Source: DATEFF01 sp964586395
GTDB lineage: Bacteria > Patescibacteriota > Saccharimonadia > Saccharimonadales > EFPC-124
DNA: 56,804 nucleotides
Direction: 5' to 3'
Assembly: GCA_964586395.1 (NCBI GenBank)
Contig: CAZPGP010000005.1
Span: forward strand, 1-56,804
The position numbers were made by a program, and so were the translations under genes. This document shows, in pieces, positions 17,525 through 25,569 of this stretch. The notes below the pieces were generated by a model. The model made no database searches and was not told where the DNA came from. It was given only the letters and a program-made list of their open reading frames with translations. Every line of letters begins with the position of its first letter. The first letter of the stretch is position 1.

Positions 17525-18364
17525 TTGAAGCCACCTGTTCGTGAACTCGAGATCTTGCTGGCAGTTGCACTTGGGAAATCGTTTCGGAGTATCGCAACGC
17601 TATACGGCATCGCCGAGACGAGCGTTCGGGAAAGCCTGGTGCGAACCCGGGAACGCTACGGTACGTCCAACAACGAGGCGGCCATTGCTACCGCGCTCGA
17701 CCGAGAAGACTTGGAGGTGGGCCCACCAGGATTTAGCATCCGACTACTGAGCGACGAGCAAGATTTGCTGGAGCGAATCGCCGTGGGCCAGGACGACCGC
17801 CTCATGATGGCGGAGCTGTTCTGCTCGCGGAGCAAGATCGACGATCGCGTCGCGGATCTGCTCAGAAAGCTCGGTGCCCGGAATCGCTGCCACGCCGTCT
17901 ACCTCGGCTACAGGCACGGTTATCTGTACGGGTACCGAGAACTGCAGACCCGCAGGGCGCGTGCGTCCGAGATTCGGGCGCTGTCGGCGGTCGCGCAGAG
18001 CGTCGACATCGAAGGGGCGGCAACACTGCTTGGCCTCGAGCCGACTACGGTAAAGGCGTATCTCCGGCGAAGTCGTCGTCGACTCGACGCAGACACGACG
18101 CCACAAGCGATCGGAATCGCAATTCGCCGCGGTGAACTGCCCTGTCCGAGAACTCGTCGGACTACCGCTCGCCTGCTTGATGATCGTGAGTTAGAGGTCA
18201 TGAAGTTGGTGTCGCTGGGGTTAACCAGCGGCCGTATGGCCTCCCAGACAGGTCTGGGTGTTCGTACGGTGGATCGCATTATCGGCGAGTCGGTGCGCAA
18301 GCTGCAGGCCAAAAGCCGCAGTCATGCCATCTTCTTGCTGTTCCAGCAGGGCGTCATTCACTGA
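17525..18364 (+). CDS. Protein of four tandem LuxR/GerE-type HTH units
   Basis: 279 residues built from four successive units of about 60 residues (4-63, 74-135, 144-205, 217-279). Each follows the LuxR/GerE HTH pattern: RE/DE-x-L start, hydrophobic helix with Gly, a small-residue helix-turn, T/S-V recognition helix, R-x-R-KL and a final A-I/V-x-x-x-x-x-G. Unit 4 (RELEVMKLVSLGLTSGRMAS) is the most canonical. No receiver, PAS or ligand domain is present. LuxR proteins normally carry one such domain at the C-terminus. TTG start with AGAGGAG upstream. GC-rich cassette, divergent from gene 2. Confidence 0.75.
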   Translation: MKPPVRELEILLAVALGKSFRSIATLYGIAETSVRESLVRTRERYGTSNNEAAIATALDREDLEVGPPGFSIRLLSDEQDLLERIAVGQDDRLMMAELFCSRSKIDDRVADLLRKLGARNRCHAVYLGYRHGYLYGYRELQTRRARASEIRALSAVAQSVDIEGAATLLGLEPTTVKAYLRRSRRRLDADTTPQAIGIAIRRGELPCPRTRRTTARLLDDRELEVMKLVSLGLTSGRMASQTGLGVRTVDRIIGESVRKLQAKSRSHAIFLLFQQGVIH

Positions 18365-18369
18365 GACCA

Positions 18370-18413
18370 GGTGCGGGTGCGTGGGCGCGAGGTAACCCCT
18401 TCCGCCCCGCACC
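18370..18413 (+). terminator. Hairpin after the four-HTH gene
   Basis: GGTGCGGG (18370-18377) pairs with CCCGCACC (18406-18413) across a long loop; 8-bp perfect stem directly after the stop. Confidence 0.5.
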
Positions 18414-18445
18414 AACCCTCACAATATGGAGTTTGAAGTTATATT

Positions 18446-18880
18446 CTAGAGTTTTTCGGCTAGCTCCACGAGCAGACCTTCAGGTCCTCGGAAATAGCAC
18501 AGCTTGTAGACGTCTTCGTAGTCGTAAACGTCAACAAAGATATCCATACCTTTAGCCTTGAGGTCGGCTACGATCTCGTCAATGCCCTTCACTTGCAGCG
18601 CGATATGTTTGTATCCGTGCGCATACATAGTCGACTCTTGTGGGGTGGCTTTCTCCGCAGGGTTTAGGAACTTTGTAAGCTCAAGCTTGGTTTCGCCATC
18701 TGGCGTCTCCAGAAAGACTATCTGTGAGCGTGCGCCCTTTATGCCTATGACTTTATCGAGCAATTCACTCTGCTCCTCGGCTTCGCCCTGTACTGTAAAG
18801 CCAAGGCCTACGAAGAACTCTTTGGCGGCCTTAAGGTCGTTAACTACTACTCCAATGTGATCGATATGCTGTAGCTTCAT
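18446..18880 (-). CDS. VOC-family (glyoxalase/epimerase-like) protein
   Basis: 144 residues, a single-chain double betaalphabetabetabeta VOC fold: QHIDHIGVVVNDLKAAKEFF at the start with a metal-binding His, and a second half with KHIALQVKGIDEIVADLKAK and a final Glu (LLVELAEKL). This resembles methylmalonyl-CoA epimerase and glyoxalase I-like proteins; the metal ligands (His7/His92-region/Glu near 140) look retained. Substrate unknown. TATACT 6 nt before the ATG supports this start and a leaderless transcript inside the upstream operon. Confidence 0.8.
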   Translation of the reverse strand: MKLQHIDHIGVVVNDLKAAKEFFVGLGFTVQGEAEEQSELLDKVIGIKGARSQIVFLETPDGETKLELTKFLNPAEKATPQESTMYAHGYKHIALQVKGIDEIVADLKAKGMDIFVDVYDYEDVYKLCYFRGPEGLLVELAEKL

Positions 18881-18886
18881 AACCTT

Positions 18887-18892
18887 AGTATA
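18887..18892 (-). promoter_or_regulatory. -10 box, leaderless start of VOC gene
   Basis: TATACT on the minus strand, followed after AAGGTT (6 nt) by the ATG. AAGG could also act as a weak SD if the gene is read from the upstream operon. Confidence 0.55.
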
Positions 18893-18894
18893 GG

Positions 18895-19671
18895 CTACTT
18901 CTTAGGCGGCCACGGCAGCAGCGCGCTTGTCTGGCGCTTGTAGGCTGTCCAGCCTTCCTTGCCTGCAGATCGTTTCTCGGCAATTGGAATTCCCGATACA
19001 AAACTGATGAGCAGCGTAATAGCGACAGCTCCGATTAGCCCAAGCCACCAGAGCGGTGTCTGTGCTGCGATGAGCGCGATCCCCCACCACATTGAGACTT
19101 CACCAAAGTAATTTGGGTGGCGAGAATAGCGCCAAAGGCCATTTGTCATCAGAGCGGCGTGGTTTGGTGTAGCCAAGAACTCTTTTAGTTGTCTGTCGGC
19201 AACGGATTCGAATATAAAGCCGACGATCCAAATCGCAAGACCGATGAGCGTCAGCCAGCTCGTCCCGGGCTGATAGGTGTGTACGACAATAACCGGCAGG
19301 CTTATAGTGGTAGCCAGTATAGCCTGCAACAGGAAGAGCCGTGCGAATAGCTGCAACCCCATGAATCGCTTTGGCCACTGACGGATAATTTCGGTGTAGC
19401 GTTCGTCTTGTACGTCTGAGCGTTTGAAGCGGCGATAGATGTGCCACGACAGGCGCGCGCCCCAAATCGTCACGAGCAGATCGGTGATAATCACCCATGG
19501 CGAAGTTGAGGGGTGGAGCAATTGCATGAGGGCCATTGCAGCAATAAAGCTAAGCCCCCAGGCGACATCGATAATATCTGCGCGTCGTGAGCGCAGCGCA
19601 TAGGTGAATGCCACCAGCTGCACGATCAGCGCGCCTAGGAAGGCGGCCGGAAGGAGGCTTAGGAAATCCAT
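18895..19671 (-). CDS. DUF1295 membrane protein (steroid 5-alpha-reductase-like)
   Basis: 258 residues with six to seven membrane helices. The signature WRYSRHPNYFGEVSMWWGIA near residue 180 is diagnostic for DUF1295/ICMT-like enzymes that bind NAD(P)H or SAM and act on lipid substrates; FKRSDVQDERY and the C-terminal SAGKEGWTAYKRQTSALLPW also fit. In many bacteria such genes occur with DUF2177 genes, as here (13-nt overlap). The reaction is unknown. Confidence 0.85.
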   Translation of the reverse strand: MDFLSLLPAAFLGALIVQLVAFTYALRSRRADIIDVAWGLSFIAAMALMQLLHPSTSPWVIITDLLVTIWGARLSWHIYRRFKRSDVQDERYTEIIRQWPKRFMGLQLFARLFLLQAILATTISLPVIVVHTYQPGTSWLTLIGLAIWIVGFIFESVADRQLKEFLATPNHAALMTNGLWRYSRHPNYFGEVSMWWGIALIAAQTPLWWLGLIGAVAITLLISFVSGIPIAEKRSAGKEGWTAYKRQTSALLPWPPKK

Positions 19672-20060
19672 TTGCTGACCGCCAGGAATGTGAGGCTTGA
19701 TACGACCGCCGTCAGTACAACTCCCCAGAGCATATCTATGATGACAATCTTGGCGCTAAAGCCTTGCACTACCGCCAGACTCGTCAGGTCATAGGTCGCG
19801 TACGCCACAAGCCCGAACAGTGCGCCATACCCCGCCGCGTGCGCAAGCGAACCCTTGGCGAGTGCGGGATTAACGACAAATACGATAACGCCAATGACGT
19901 AGATGATATAGAAAAGTAGCGCCGGCACCATGTGCGGCTTATCGAGGAGTAGTTTCCCCATTTCACCGTAGTAGAGTTTCTTGGCGACAAAGCCAAGCCA
20001 CAAAAAGTCTAGGAGCCCCATGACGCCGCCAGCGATAAGTAGTTTTATGAGTAGTTCCAT
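19659..20060 (-). CDS. DUF2177 membrane protein
   Basis: 133 residues, four membrane helices, with the family-typical start GGVMGLLDFLWLGFVAKKLY and the AAGYGALFGLVAYATYDLTS segment. The start is placed at the ATG of 20060 (MELLIK) rather than the GTG 24 nt upstream, because a TATAAT promoter box overlaps that extension and lies 7 nt before this ATG. First gene of the DUF2177-DUF1295 pair. Confidence 0.85.
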   Translation of the reverse strand: MELLIKLLIAGGVMGLLDFLWLGFVAKKLYYGEMGKLLLDKPHMVPALLFYIIYVIGVIVFVVNPALAKGSLAHAAGYGALFGLVAYATYDLTSLAVVQGFSAKIVIIDMLWGVVLTAVVSSLTFLAVSKWIS

Positions 20061-20067
20061 TACGTCA

Positions 20068-20076
20068 ATTATAGCA
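20068..20076 (-). promoter_or_regulatory. Extended -10 box, leaderless start of DUF2177 gene
   Basis: TGCTATAAT on the minus strand, 7 nt before the ATG at 20060; decides the start codon. Confidence 0.65.
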
Positions 20077-20117
20077 AGATTCACCCCACAGGCTGCTGGT
20101 CAAACCTTGCATCTTCT

Positions 20118-20148
20118 AAAAAGGCGCCGTATTAAACGGCGCCTTTTT
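20118..20148. terminator. Bidirectional Rho-independent terminator
   Basis: AAAAAGGCGCCGT-ATTAA-ACGGCGCCTTTTT: 13-bp perfect stem with A- and T-runs, just past the epoxide hydrolase stop (minus strand). Confidence 0.9.
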
Positions 20149-20165
20149 ATGATTTTGGGGAGCTG

Positions 20166-21323
20166 TTACTCACTCAGACTTCTGTAAAAGAATTTGCGTA
20201 GATCGCCGGCCAAAAGCTCCGGCACCTCTAAGCCCGGGAAATGGCCGCCTTCGCTAAATTCCGACCAGTGAATTGATTTGTGTTCAGGATCGAGCACCAT
20301 CCGAATGAATGATTCGCTATTGAAGATCGCGCTACCAGCTGGCACGGTTGGTATAGCGCCCCAGTTTGGCGCAGCGTGTGCGGCTTCGTATAGGAACTGA
20401 GCAGCTGATGCGCCAGAGCCGGTAAACCAATACAGACTGACGTTGGTAAGTAGCTGGTCAAGCTCAATGGCATCTTCGGGGAGCTTGGCCGACGGGTTGG
20501 TCCACTCCTTAAACTTCTCCAAAATCCACGCTAGTTGACCAATCGGCGAGTCATTGAGAGCAAAGCCGATAGTTTCTGGGCGGGTCGATTGTAGTTGCAA
20601 GTAGCCTTTGCCGTCCTCAGCGTACGCCTTCCAGGTTTCAACCTGCTCCTTCTCGGCCGGTGGCAGCATGTCGGTTGGGATCATGGCCAGCATGCCTGTT
20701 AGTGCAAGCGCCGTCGGGTCGTTACTGGTGTGGACGCCGATAATGTGTTCCGGGTCCAGCAGGCTTATCTGCTGGCATATGCCTGCGCCGATATCACTCC
20801 CCTGCACGCCGTACTTGTCATATTCTAGCTCTTTCATGAGGGTGGCATAAGCTTTTGCCGTTCGGGCGATGTCCCAGCCAGCTGCTTCAACTGGGTTAGA
20901 AAAACCAAAGCCAGGTAACGCCGGAGCGACGATGTGGAAGGCTTGCTCAGCCTTGCCGCCGTTTTTGGTTGGGTTAGTTAAGTGGTCAATAAGCGGCAGC
21001 ATCTCGACGATGGAGCCTGGGTAGCCGTGGTTTAGAAGGAGCGGCGTGGCGTTGGCCTCTTTAGATTTGACGTGGATGAAGTGAATGGTTTGGCCGTCAA
21101 TTTCAGCGGTAAACTGAGGGTACTTATTAATGGCTGCTTCGTGTTCGCGCCAGTCGTACTTGTCGCGCCAGTAGGTTGCAACCTTTTGTAGGTAGCTTTT
21201 GGGGACGCCTCGGCTCCAGTCGTTGGTTTGCAAGCTTTCTGGCCAGCGAGCGTTAGCTAGGCGTTGGTTCAGCTCGTCGATTTTGGCTTGATCGACAGCA
21301 ATTTTGAATGGTTTGATGGTCAT
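20166..21323 (-). CDS. Epoxide hydrolase (EHN-type alpha/beta hydrolase) 1
   Basis: 385 residues, full length. Residues 1-105 match the epoxide hydrolase N-terminal region (PFKIAVDQAKIDELNQRLAN; YPQFTAEIDGQTIHFIHVKS). The alpha/beta core has the oxyanion motif NHGYPGS and GSDIGAG, where the Asp takes the nucleophile position; the C-terminal His is in GGHFPGLEVPE. It should hydrolyse epoxides to diols or act on a related ester. AGGAG 6 nt before the ATG. It faces away from the AraC-type gene just upstream on the same strand and forms a pair repeated at 23458-25280. Confidence 0.85.
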   Translation of the reverse strand: MTIKPFKIAVDQAKIDELNQRLANARWPESLQTNDWSRGVPKSYLQKVATYWRDKYDWREHEAAINKYPQFTAEIDGQTIHFIHVKSKEANATPLLLNHGYPGSIVEMLPLIDHLTNPTKNGGKAEQAFHIVAPALPGFGFSNPVEAAGWDIARTAKAYATLMKELEYDKYGVQGSDIGAGICQQISLLDPEHIIGVHTSNDPTALALTGMLAMIPTDMLPPAEKEQVETWKAYAEDGKGYLQLQSTRPETIGFALNDSPIGQLAWILEKFKEWTNPSAKLPEDAIELDQLLTNVSLYWFTGSGASAAQFLYEAAHAAPNWGAIPTVPAGSAIFNSESFIRMVLDPEHKSIHWSEFSEGGHFPGLEVPELLAGDLRKFFYRSLSE

Positions 21324-21403
21324 TTCGTTCTCCTGCTTTATTATGTTGCCTGCACCTATTTAACCGTTGGCGGCTCCAAAAAAATTGAACAAAAACGACC
21401 AGG

Positions 21404-22084
21404 TTATAACGGCTCTTCGCGATTGCCGTTTTGTCGTGGTGTGAATCCGGTAATTCGCTTTAGGCTGCGATTTAGGTGTGCTTGGTCGGCGTAACCAAGC
21501 TCATGAGTTACCTCTGTAATTGCCTTACCTTGCTGGAGGAGCTCAACAGCCCGCCAGGCCCGCTCGATTTGCGCAATATAGGCGGGCGTCATCCCTACAG
21601 AGCGGCCAAACCGGCGCTGCACCGAGCGCTGCGTTGCGCCGTATCGCTTACCTTCTAGCACTGCCCGGACTACTAGGTCCTCGCTGAGTAGGTGCAAAGC
21701 TTCCAGCTGTGCGATGAAGTCGTCCATGGATTCATAAGTAGGGACTTGCAGGAGGTGCCCGCCCAGCAGGAATGTATCTTCCGATACCATTGGCAATGTC
21801 TCGGTGGTATCGACTACTTCGCTGACTGGAACGTGGGTTAGGAACACGCCTTTTTTAAATCGCATGCCACAGTTGGTGTTGCCCTTTTTATAGTGGACGG
21901 GCGTAGGGGTCAGCGATGGCCCGCTTAGGCGCACAATCACCTCGCCTTCCGCCGTGGTTGTAAAAATCATATCCCAACTACCGTCGGCGGCAGCCAAGTA
22001 TGTGCCGTCGCTGATGTCTACTGTATGCCAAATAATATCAACGAAGCTCGATGCGGCGGACTTTTCTATGTAGGTAAAACTCAT
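21404..22084 (-). CDS. AraC-type transcriptional regulator 1
   Basis: 226 residues. N-terminal sensor-like part resembles the DUF6597/AraC N-terminal region (IIWHTVDISDGTYLAAADGSWDMIF), C-terminal AraC HTH with SVQRRFGRSVGMTPAYIAQIERAWRAVELL and a second HTH LGYADQAHLNRSLKRITGFTP. The paralogue at 23458 has the same architecture and the phrase YADQAH/YTDQAH. Likely controls the neighbouring epoxide hydrolase; the inducer is unknown. Confidence 0.85.
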   Translation of the reverse strand: MSFTYIEKSAASSFVDIIWHTVDISDGTYLAAADGSWDMIFTTTAEGEVIVRLSGPSLTPTPVHYKKGNTNCGMRFKKGVFLTHVPVSEVVDTTETLPMVSEDTFLLGGHLLQVPTYESMDDFIAQLEALHLLSEDLVVRAVLEGKRYGATQRSVQRRFGRSVGMTPAYIAQIERAWRAVELLQQGKAITEVTHELGYADQAHLNRSLKRITGFTPRQNGNREEPL

Positions 22085-22156
22085 TTCGTAACGCTATCTT
22101 ATCATGTGACGGTAAAAGGCCAATGTTGGTTTCGAGGTATTGATGCGGGAGGGCCC

Positions 22157-22181
22157 GCGGTGCCGCCTGAAGGCGGTCCGC
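22157..22181 (-). terminator. Hairpin after cassette gene 4
   Basis: GCGGACCGCC-TTCA-GGCGGCACCGC on the minus strand; a 10-bp stem with one mismatch, downstream of the stop at 22197. Confidence 0.55.
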
Positions 22182-22196
22182 TGACAGCCCGTCCCT

Positions 22197-22709
22197 CTAG
22201 CTCCTGCCGCCGTGCATTCCGCCGCCGCGCTTGCCCAGGCTTGGTGCGCCCGAGAAGATCACGCTGCTGATGGACTGGGATGTGGACGGCAGCACGCGCA
22301 GCCCCTCCGGGCGGAGTGGGTTGCGCTTGAGGTCGCCGTTCACGTAGTCCAGCATCGCCGCGCGGCAGAGTTCGATGGCGGCTTCCCTTCGCTTCGGTGC
22401 CGGGGTCTGCGCGACTTGCCGGCGCAAGTCAGAGAGCGGCAGGAACATGCCTCGCCTGGCCTCGGCGCCGTCCGTGGAGTACACCACCAGACGGTCCGCG
22501 ATCACGCGCGGCTTGGGGTCGACTACCACGATCGTCTCGCGGATGCCGCCTCTTGTCCCAACCTGTAGCGAGATGTGGACCTGCAAGTCCTCCGCCTCGA
22601 CGAAGAGGCCGAAGGAAGCGCCCCTCATCCCGATGACCTCCAGCGGAACGCCCTTGGGCTTTCTGGGCCACTCCTGCTGGAACTTCTCGACTAACTCGTA
22701 TGGCTCCAT
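22197..22709 (-). CDS. Orphan cassette gene 4
   Basis: 170 residues, unrecognised. N-terminal EWPRKPKGVPLEVIGMRGAS, a beta-rich middle and a Gly-rich basic tail (GKRGGGMHGGRS). Good SD (GAGGAG) 9 nt before the ATG; TATAAT lies about 45 nt upstream. GC-rich, single gene between the AraC and YdeI-like genes, which are much more AT-rich. Confidence 0.5.
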   Translation of the reverse strand: MEPYELVEKFQQEWPRKPKGVPLEVIGMRGASFGLFVEAEDLQVHISLQVGTRGGIRETIVVVDPKPRVIADRLVVYSTDGAEARRGMFLPLSDLRRQVAQTPAPKRREAAIELCRAAMLDYVNGDLKRNPLRPEGLRVLPSTSQSISSVIFSGAPSLGKRGGGMHGGRS

Positions 22710-22914
22710 CTTGGATTTTCTCCTCGTGGGGGGTGGTGCGATCAGAGCTTTGCTATTATAAAATGAATAGATTAATTTATCAATTTTTGAGCCATCAAAA
22801 AAGAGTCATCATGGCTGATGTCCCTTTTGGTGGACCATACGCGACACATGTGGAACTCTTTGTACTCCGCAATGCTGCGCATGAGTAGCCGGCTTAAAGA
22901 ATTTTAAATTCTTT

Positions 22915-23427
22915 CTAACGCCCATCCCGCCATTCACGTGCGAGGAATCTTTCTGAAGCTCCTTCTAAAACTCTTATTAGCCGCTTAATATTATTTTCAA
23001 TTGCTTCCGGTGATTTCAAATCGGCAAAATAACGGATGACTTCTTTCTTACGGCTGGGCGACAGTGCGTCCCAATTAGCATGAGCAGCAGAATTAGCTTG
23101 TAGGGCATCTGTAATATACTTCGGCATTTCGGTAAGCGGACCGCCCTTATAGGTTTCATCAAAGCTAAGCGTTACCTCTACTTTGTCACCAACAGCAGTG
23201 CCTGTAGGCTTACGAATATCATTATGAAGATAAAGATAAAAGCTTCCGTCCCCAAGCGGCATCATATTGATCTTCCAGGGAGGAGTAGGCTTGCCATTCA
23301 GCTGCACGAGTACGGGCATTGGCCGTCGCCAACCCTTTTTTAATGCCTGCGCTCTCGTTTTGGATACAAGAATGTAGGGGTTTACCACCCGAAGCTTAAT
23401 TATGGCCGAAAAATGGATAGTACCCAT
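22915..23427 (-). CDS. YdeI/OmpD-associated family protein with DUF1905 domain
   Basis: 170 residues. The N-terminal barrel (HFSAIIKLRVVNPYILVSKT; GDGSFYLYLHNDIRKPTGTA; VGDKVEVTLSF) fits DUF1905, and the C-terminal helices with NWDALSPSRKKEVIRYFADL fit the YdeI/OmpD-associated region, known from proteins loosely linked to bacteriocin or peptide resistance. Cytoplasmic; role unknown. Divergent from AraC gene 2 over a 30-nt promoter region with overlapping TATAAT boxes, so the two are probably co-regulated. More AT-rich than most of the window. Confidence 0.8.
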   Translation of the reverse strand: MGTIHFSAIIKLRVVNPYILVSKTRAQALKKGWRRPMPVLVQLNGKPTPPWKINMMPLGDGSFYLYLHNDIRKPTGTAVGDKVEVTLSFDETYKGGPLTEMPKYITDALQANSAAHANWDALSPSRKKEVIRYFADLKSPEAIENNIKRLIRVLEGASERFLAREWRDGR

Positions 23428-23457
23428 ATAATATCCCTTCTATTATATTATAAGTTT

Positions 23458-24117
23458 ATGTCGCAGCAGTACCGCAGCCGTAGCTCTAGTCATCCTTACA
23501 TCGATACCGTTTGGCAAGCCGACTCTCTAAAAGATGGAGTTTATCATGCGACACCTGACGGCTCATGGGACTTAATTTTTAGCGAAAAGCCAGATGGCAA
23601 GCGCTTACTCTTTTTCTCGGGGCAAGATACAACTCCTGTTTCAGTCCCTTATGTAAAGGGTGAAAAGTCACTCGTCATTTCGCTCACAGCGTCTACATAC
23701 CTGCATCCCAAACCTGAGGGATTTGTTCCACTTTCCATAAGTGGCGATACATTTCAATATGGAGGCTTCAATTTTCCGACCCCTACCGCAAAAAATGCTG
23801 AAGACGTTATTGACCTATTGGTTCAGCATGGAGTTTTACGTAATGATGAAATTGTCCAAGGCGTACTAAGCAATAAGCAACGAGCTGCCTCTAAACGCTC
23901 CATACAAGAACACTTTCGAAAAGCCACAGGTATTACAAAGAAAGACTTTGAACAGATTAGTCGCGCCCAAGAAGCGGTACGTCTCTTAAAACAAGGCACT
24001 AAGCCTGCCGAGGCCGCTACCCTAGTAGGCTACACCGATCAAGCTCACATGATTCGTTCGCTCAAAAAGATTATGGGACGCTTACCGTCAGATGTAAGCG
24101 ATGTTCATAAATTATAG
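23458..24117 (+). CDS. AraC-type transcriptional regulator 2
   Basis: 219 residues from the ATG at 23458 (MSQQYRS); an in-frame ATG 45 nt upstream lies inside the divergent promoter and is rejected. Same layout as the 21404 regulator: DTVWQADSLKDGVYHATPDG sensor part and the C-terminal AraC HTH pair (SKRSIQEHFRKATGITKKDF; LVGYTDQAHMIRSLKKIMG). Converges with epoxide hydrolase 2 and shares a bidirectional terminator with it. Confidence 0.85.
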   Translation: MSQQYRSRSSSHPYIDTVWQADSLKDGVYHATPDGSWDLIFSEKPDGKRLLFFSGQDTTPVSVPYVKGEKSLVISLTASTYLHPKPEGFVPLSISGDTFQYGGFNFPTPTAKNAEDVIDLLVQHGVLRNDEIVQGVLSNKQRAASKRSIQEHFRKATGITKKDFEQISRAQEAVRLLKQGTKPAEAATLVGYTDQAHMIRSLKKIMGRLPSDVSDVHKL

Positions 24118-24120
24118 CTT

Positions 24121-24155
24121 ACAAGTAGGGCACCAAAATTACGCGCCCTACTTGT
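24121..24155. terminator. Bidirectional terminator
   Basis: ACAAGTAGGGC...GCCCTACTTGT, perfect 11-bp stem between convergent genes. Confidence 0.75.
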
Positions 24156-24167
24156 ATCTATTACGAC

Positions 24168-25280
24168 CTACCGAACAATGCTTGCAAACTCGCGAAGATC
24201 AGCCACCAGCAAATCCGGTGTCATTTGCGCCGAGAAATGCCCACCTTCTTGATGCTTTTTCCAGAAGACAATATTTTCGTGGTCGCGCTCTGCAAAGCTA
24301 CGAATAGATTGAAAGTCCCAGGCGAAGTTGGAAAGACCAAGTGGTGTTGTAGTTGGTTCGGCGGGAATCTCGGTGTGCACATCTTCGTAGTAAAGACGTG
24401 CAGACGAACCACCAGTGTTTGTTAGCCAGTACAGCATTACGTTCGTAAGGATAAATTCCTTATCCACAGATTCACCGAACAGCTGGCTGCTCCAAGAAAG
24501 CTGAGCAACAGGTGAATCAGCCAGTGCATGGGCAATGTTCTGTGGTTTCGATTCTTGTAACTTTTTGAAGCCGCTTAGGCTAGCTTCAAACCATTGCAAC
24601 ATTTGTAGCTGTTGCTTCTCTTCATCGCTCAGCTTCTCCATTTCTTTAGGGTCGCCTGAAGGAAACGAGAACACCTGGGTAACGTGCACGCCAAGTACGT
24701 TATCTTTATTAAGGCGCCCTACTTCTGGTGAAACCAGCGAACCTACGTCGTTACCTGCCGCGATGTACTTATCGTAACCAAGGCGGCGCATTAATTCGCC
24801 CCAGGCCTTAGCGATGCGGTATCGATTCCAACCAGGCTCTTCAGTCGGGCCAGAGAAAGCAAAGCCCGGTACCGAAGGAATAACTACGTGGAAAGCATCT
24901 TCTTTCTTGCCGCCGTGCGCTTCTGGATTCACCAGGCGATCAATAATACCGACATATTCAATGAATGATGTGGGCCAGCCGTGCGTAAGCAGTAGCGGAG
25001 TTGCACCTTCGACTTCAGATTTTACATGGACAAAGTGAATATTTTGACCATCAATTTTGGTTTGAAATTGTGGGATGGCATTCAGCTCTTTTTCGACTTT
25101 GTGCCAATCGTAATCGTTTTTCCAGTATTCAATGAGCCCTTTGATATAGTCTATACTCAAGCCCATATCGTCGTTTTTGGGCGAAACTTCCGTGGTATAT
25201 CGTACGCGCTCCAAACGGCTTTTGATATCGTCCAATTCGGAATCTTTTATGTTGATAGTAAATGGTTGGATGTGTGACAT
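24168..25280 (-). CDS. Epoxide hydrolase (EHN-type alpha/beta hydrolase) 2
   Basis: 370 residues, paralogue of the 20166 product. EHN region (QPFTINIKDSELDDIKSRLE; IPQFQTKIDGQNIHFVHVKS), oxyanion motif THGWPTS, nucleophile region AAGNDVGS with Asp, and C-terminal His in EGGHFSAQMTPD. AAAGGAG 6 nt before the ATG. The leaders of the two hydrolase genes share GTTAAAT-G and AATAAA-AGGAGA blocks, suggesting a common regulator or common origin. Likely detoxifies or uses epoxides; natural substrate unknown. Confidence 0.85.
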   Translation of the reverse strand: MSHIQPFTINIKDSELDDIKSRLERVRYTTEVSPKNDDMGLSIDYIKGLIEYWKNDYDWHKVEKELNAIPQFQTKIDGQNIHFVHVKSEVEGATPLLLTHGWPTSFIEYVGIIDRLVNPEAHGGKKEDAFHVVIPSVPGFAFSGPTEEPGWNRYRIAKAWGELMRRLGYDKYIAAGNDVGSLVSPEVGRLNKDNVLGVHVTQVFSFPSGDPKEMEKLSDEEKQQLQMLQWFEASLSGFKKLQESKPQNIAHALADSPVAQLSWSSQLFGESVDKEFILTNVMLYWLTNTGGSSARLYYEDVHTEIPAEPTTTPLGLSNFAWDFQSIRSFAERDHENIVFWKKHQEGGHFSAQMTPDLLVADLREFASIVR

Positions 25281-25390
25281 ATTGTCTCCTTTTTATTGAT
25301 ACCTCCCATTTAACTACCCAGGAATAATTGTCTATTGTATAAAAACGCGGATATTCCATCCCTATGTGAAAATAAATTGGGTAACTAGTT

Positions 25391-25454
25391 AACAGAGGTG
25401 GTTCAAATCAACAAAGAACCTTCACAAATTGTGAAGGTTCTTTGTGCCTCTGTT
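25391..25454. repeat. Nested inverted repeat downstream of tRNA-Glu
   Basis: Outer arms AACAGAGG/CCTCTGTT (8 bp) enclose inner arms CAAAGAACCTTCAC/GTGAAGGTTCTTTG (14 bp, loop AAATT). The inner hairpin probably terminates the tRNA transcript; the outer arms are unusual for a terminator. Confidence 0.65.
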
Positions 25455-25472
25455 GAGAGTTCTTGGAAATAT

Positions 25473-25482
25473 AATAAGTTCA
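25473..25482 (-). repeat. TGAACTTATT copy 1
   Basis: Minus-strand TGAACTTATT, 4 nt after the CCA end of tRNA-Glu. Same 10-mer at 26553, 30203 and 50439. Confidence 0.5.
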
Positions 25483-25485
25483 ACG

Positions 25486-25560
25486 TGGTGACCCTACCGG
25501 GAATCGAACCCGGGTTGCCGGGATGAGAACCCGGTGTCCTAACCGCTAGACGATAGGGCC
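25486..25560 (-). tRNA. tRNA-Glu (CTC anticodon), CCA encoded
   Basis: GGCCCTA/TAGGGTC acceptor arms, D-arm TCTAGCGGTTAGGAC, anticodon stem CCGGG/CCCGG with loop TTCTCAT (anticodon CTC), T-arm GGGTTCGAATCCC, discriminator A and genomic CCA. Cloverleaf complete. The likely promoter is an extended -10 TGGTATGAT near 25693-25701, giving a long structured 5' leader. Confidence 0.93.
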
Positions 25561-25569
25561 GCGGCGCAG

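Noticed and set aside
22811..22888. 25-codon plus-strand frame starting MADVPFGGPYATHVELF
   Set aside because: Has an ATG in a plausible place but no SD or promoter of the local type and no recognisable product; too short to claim.
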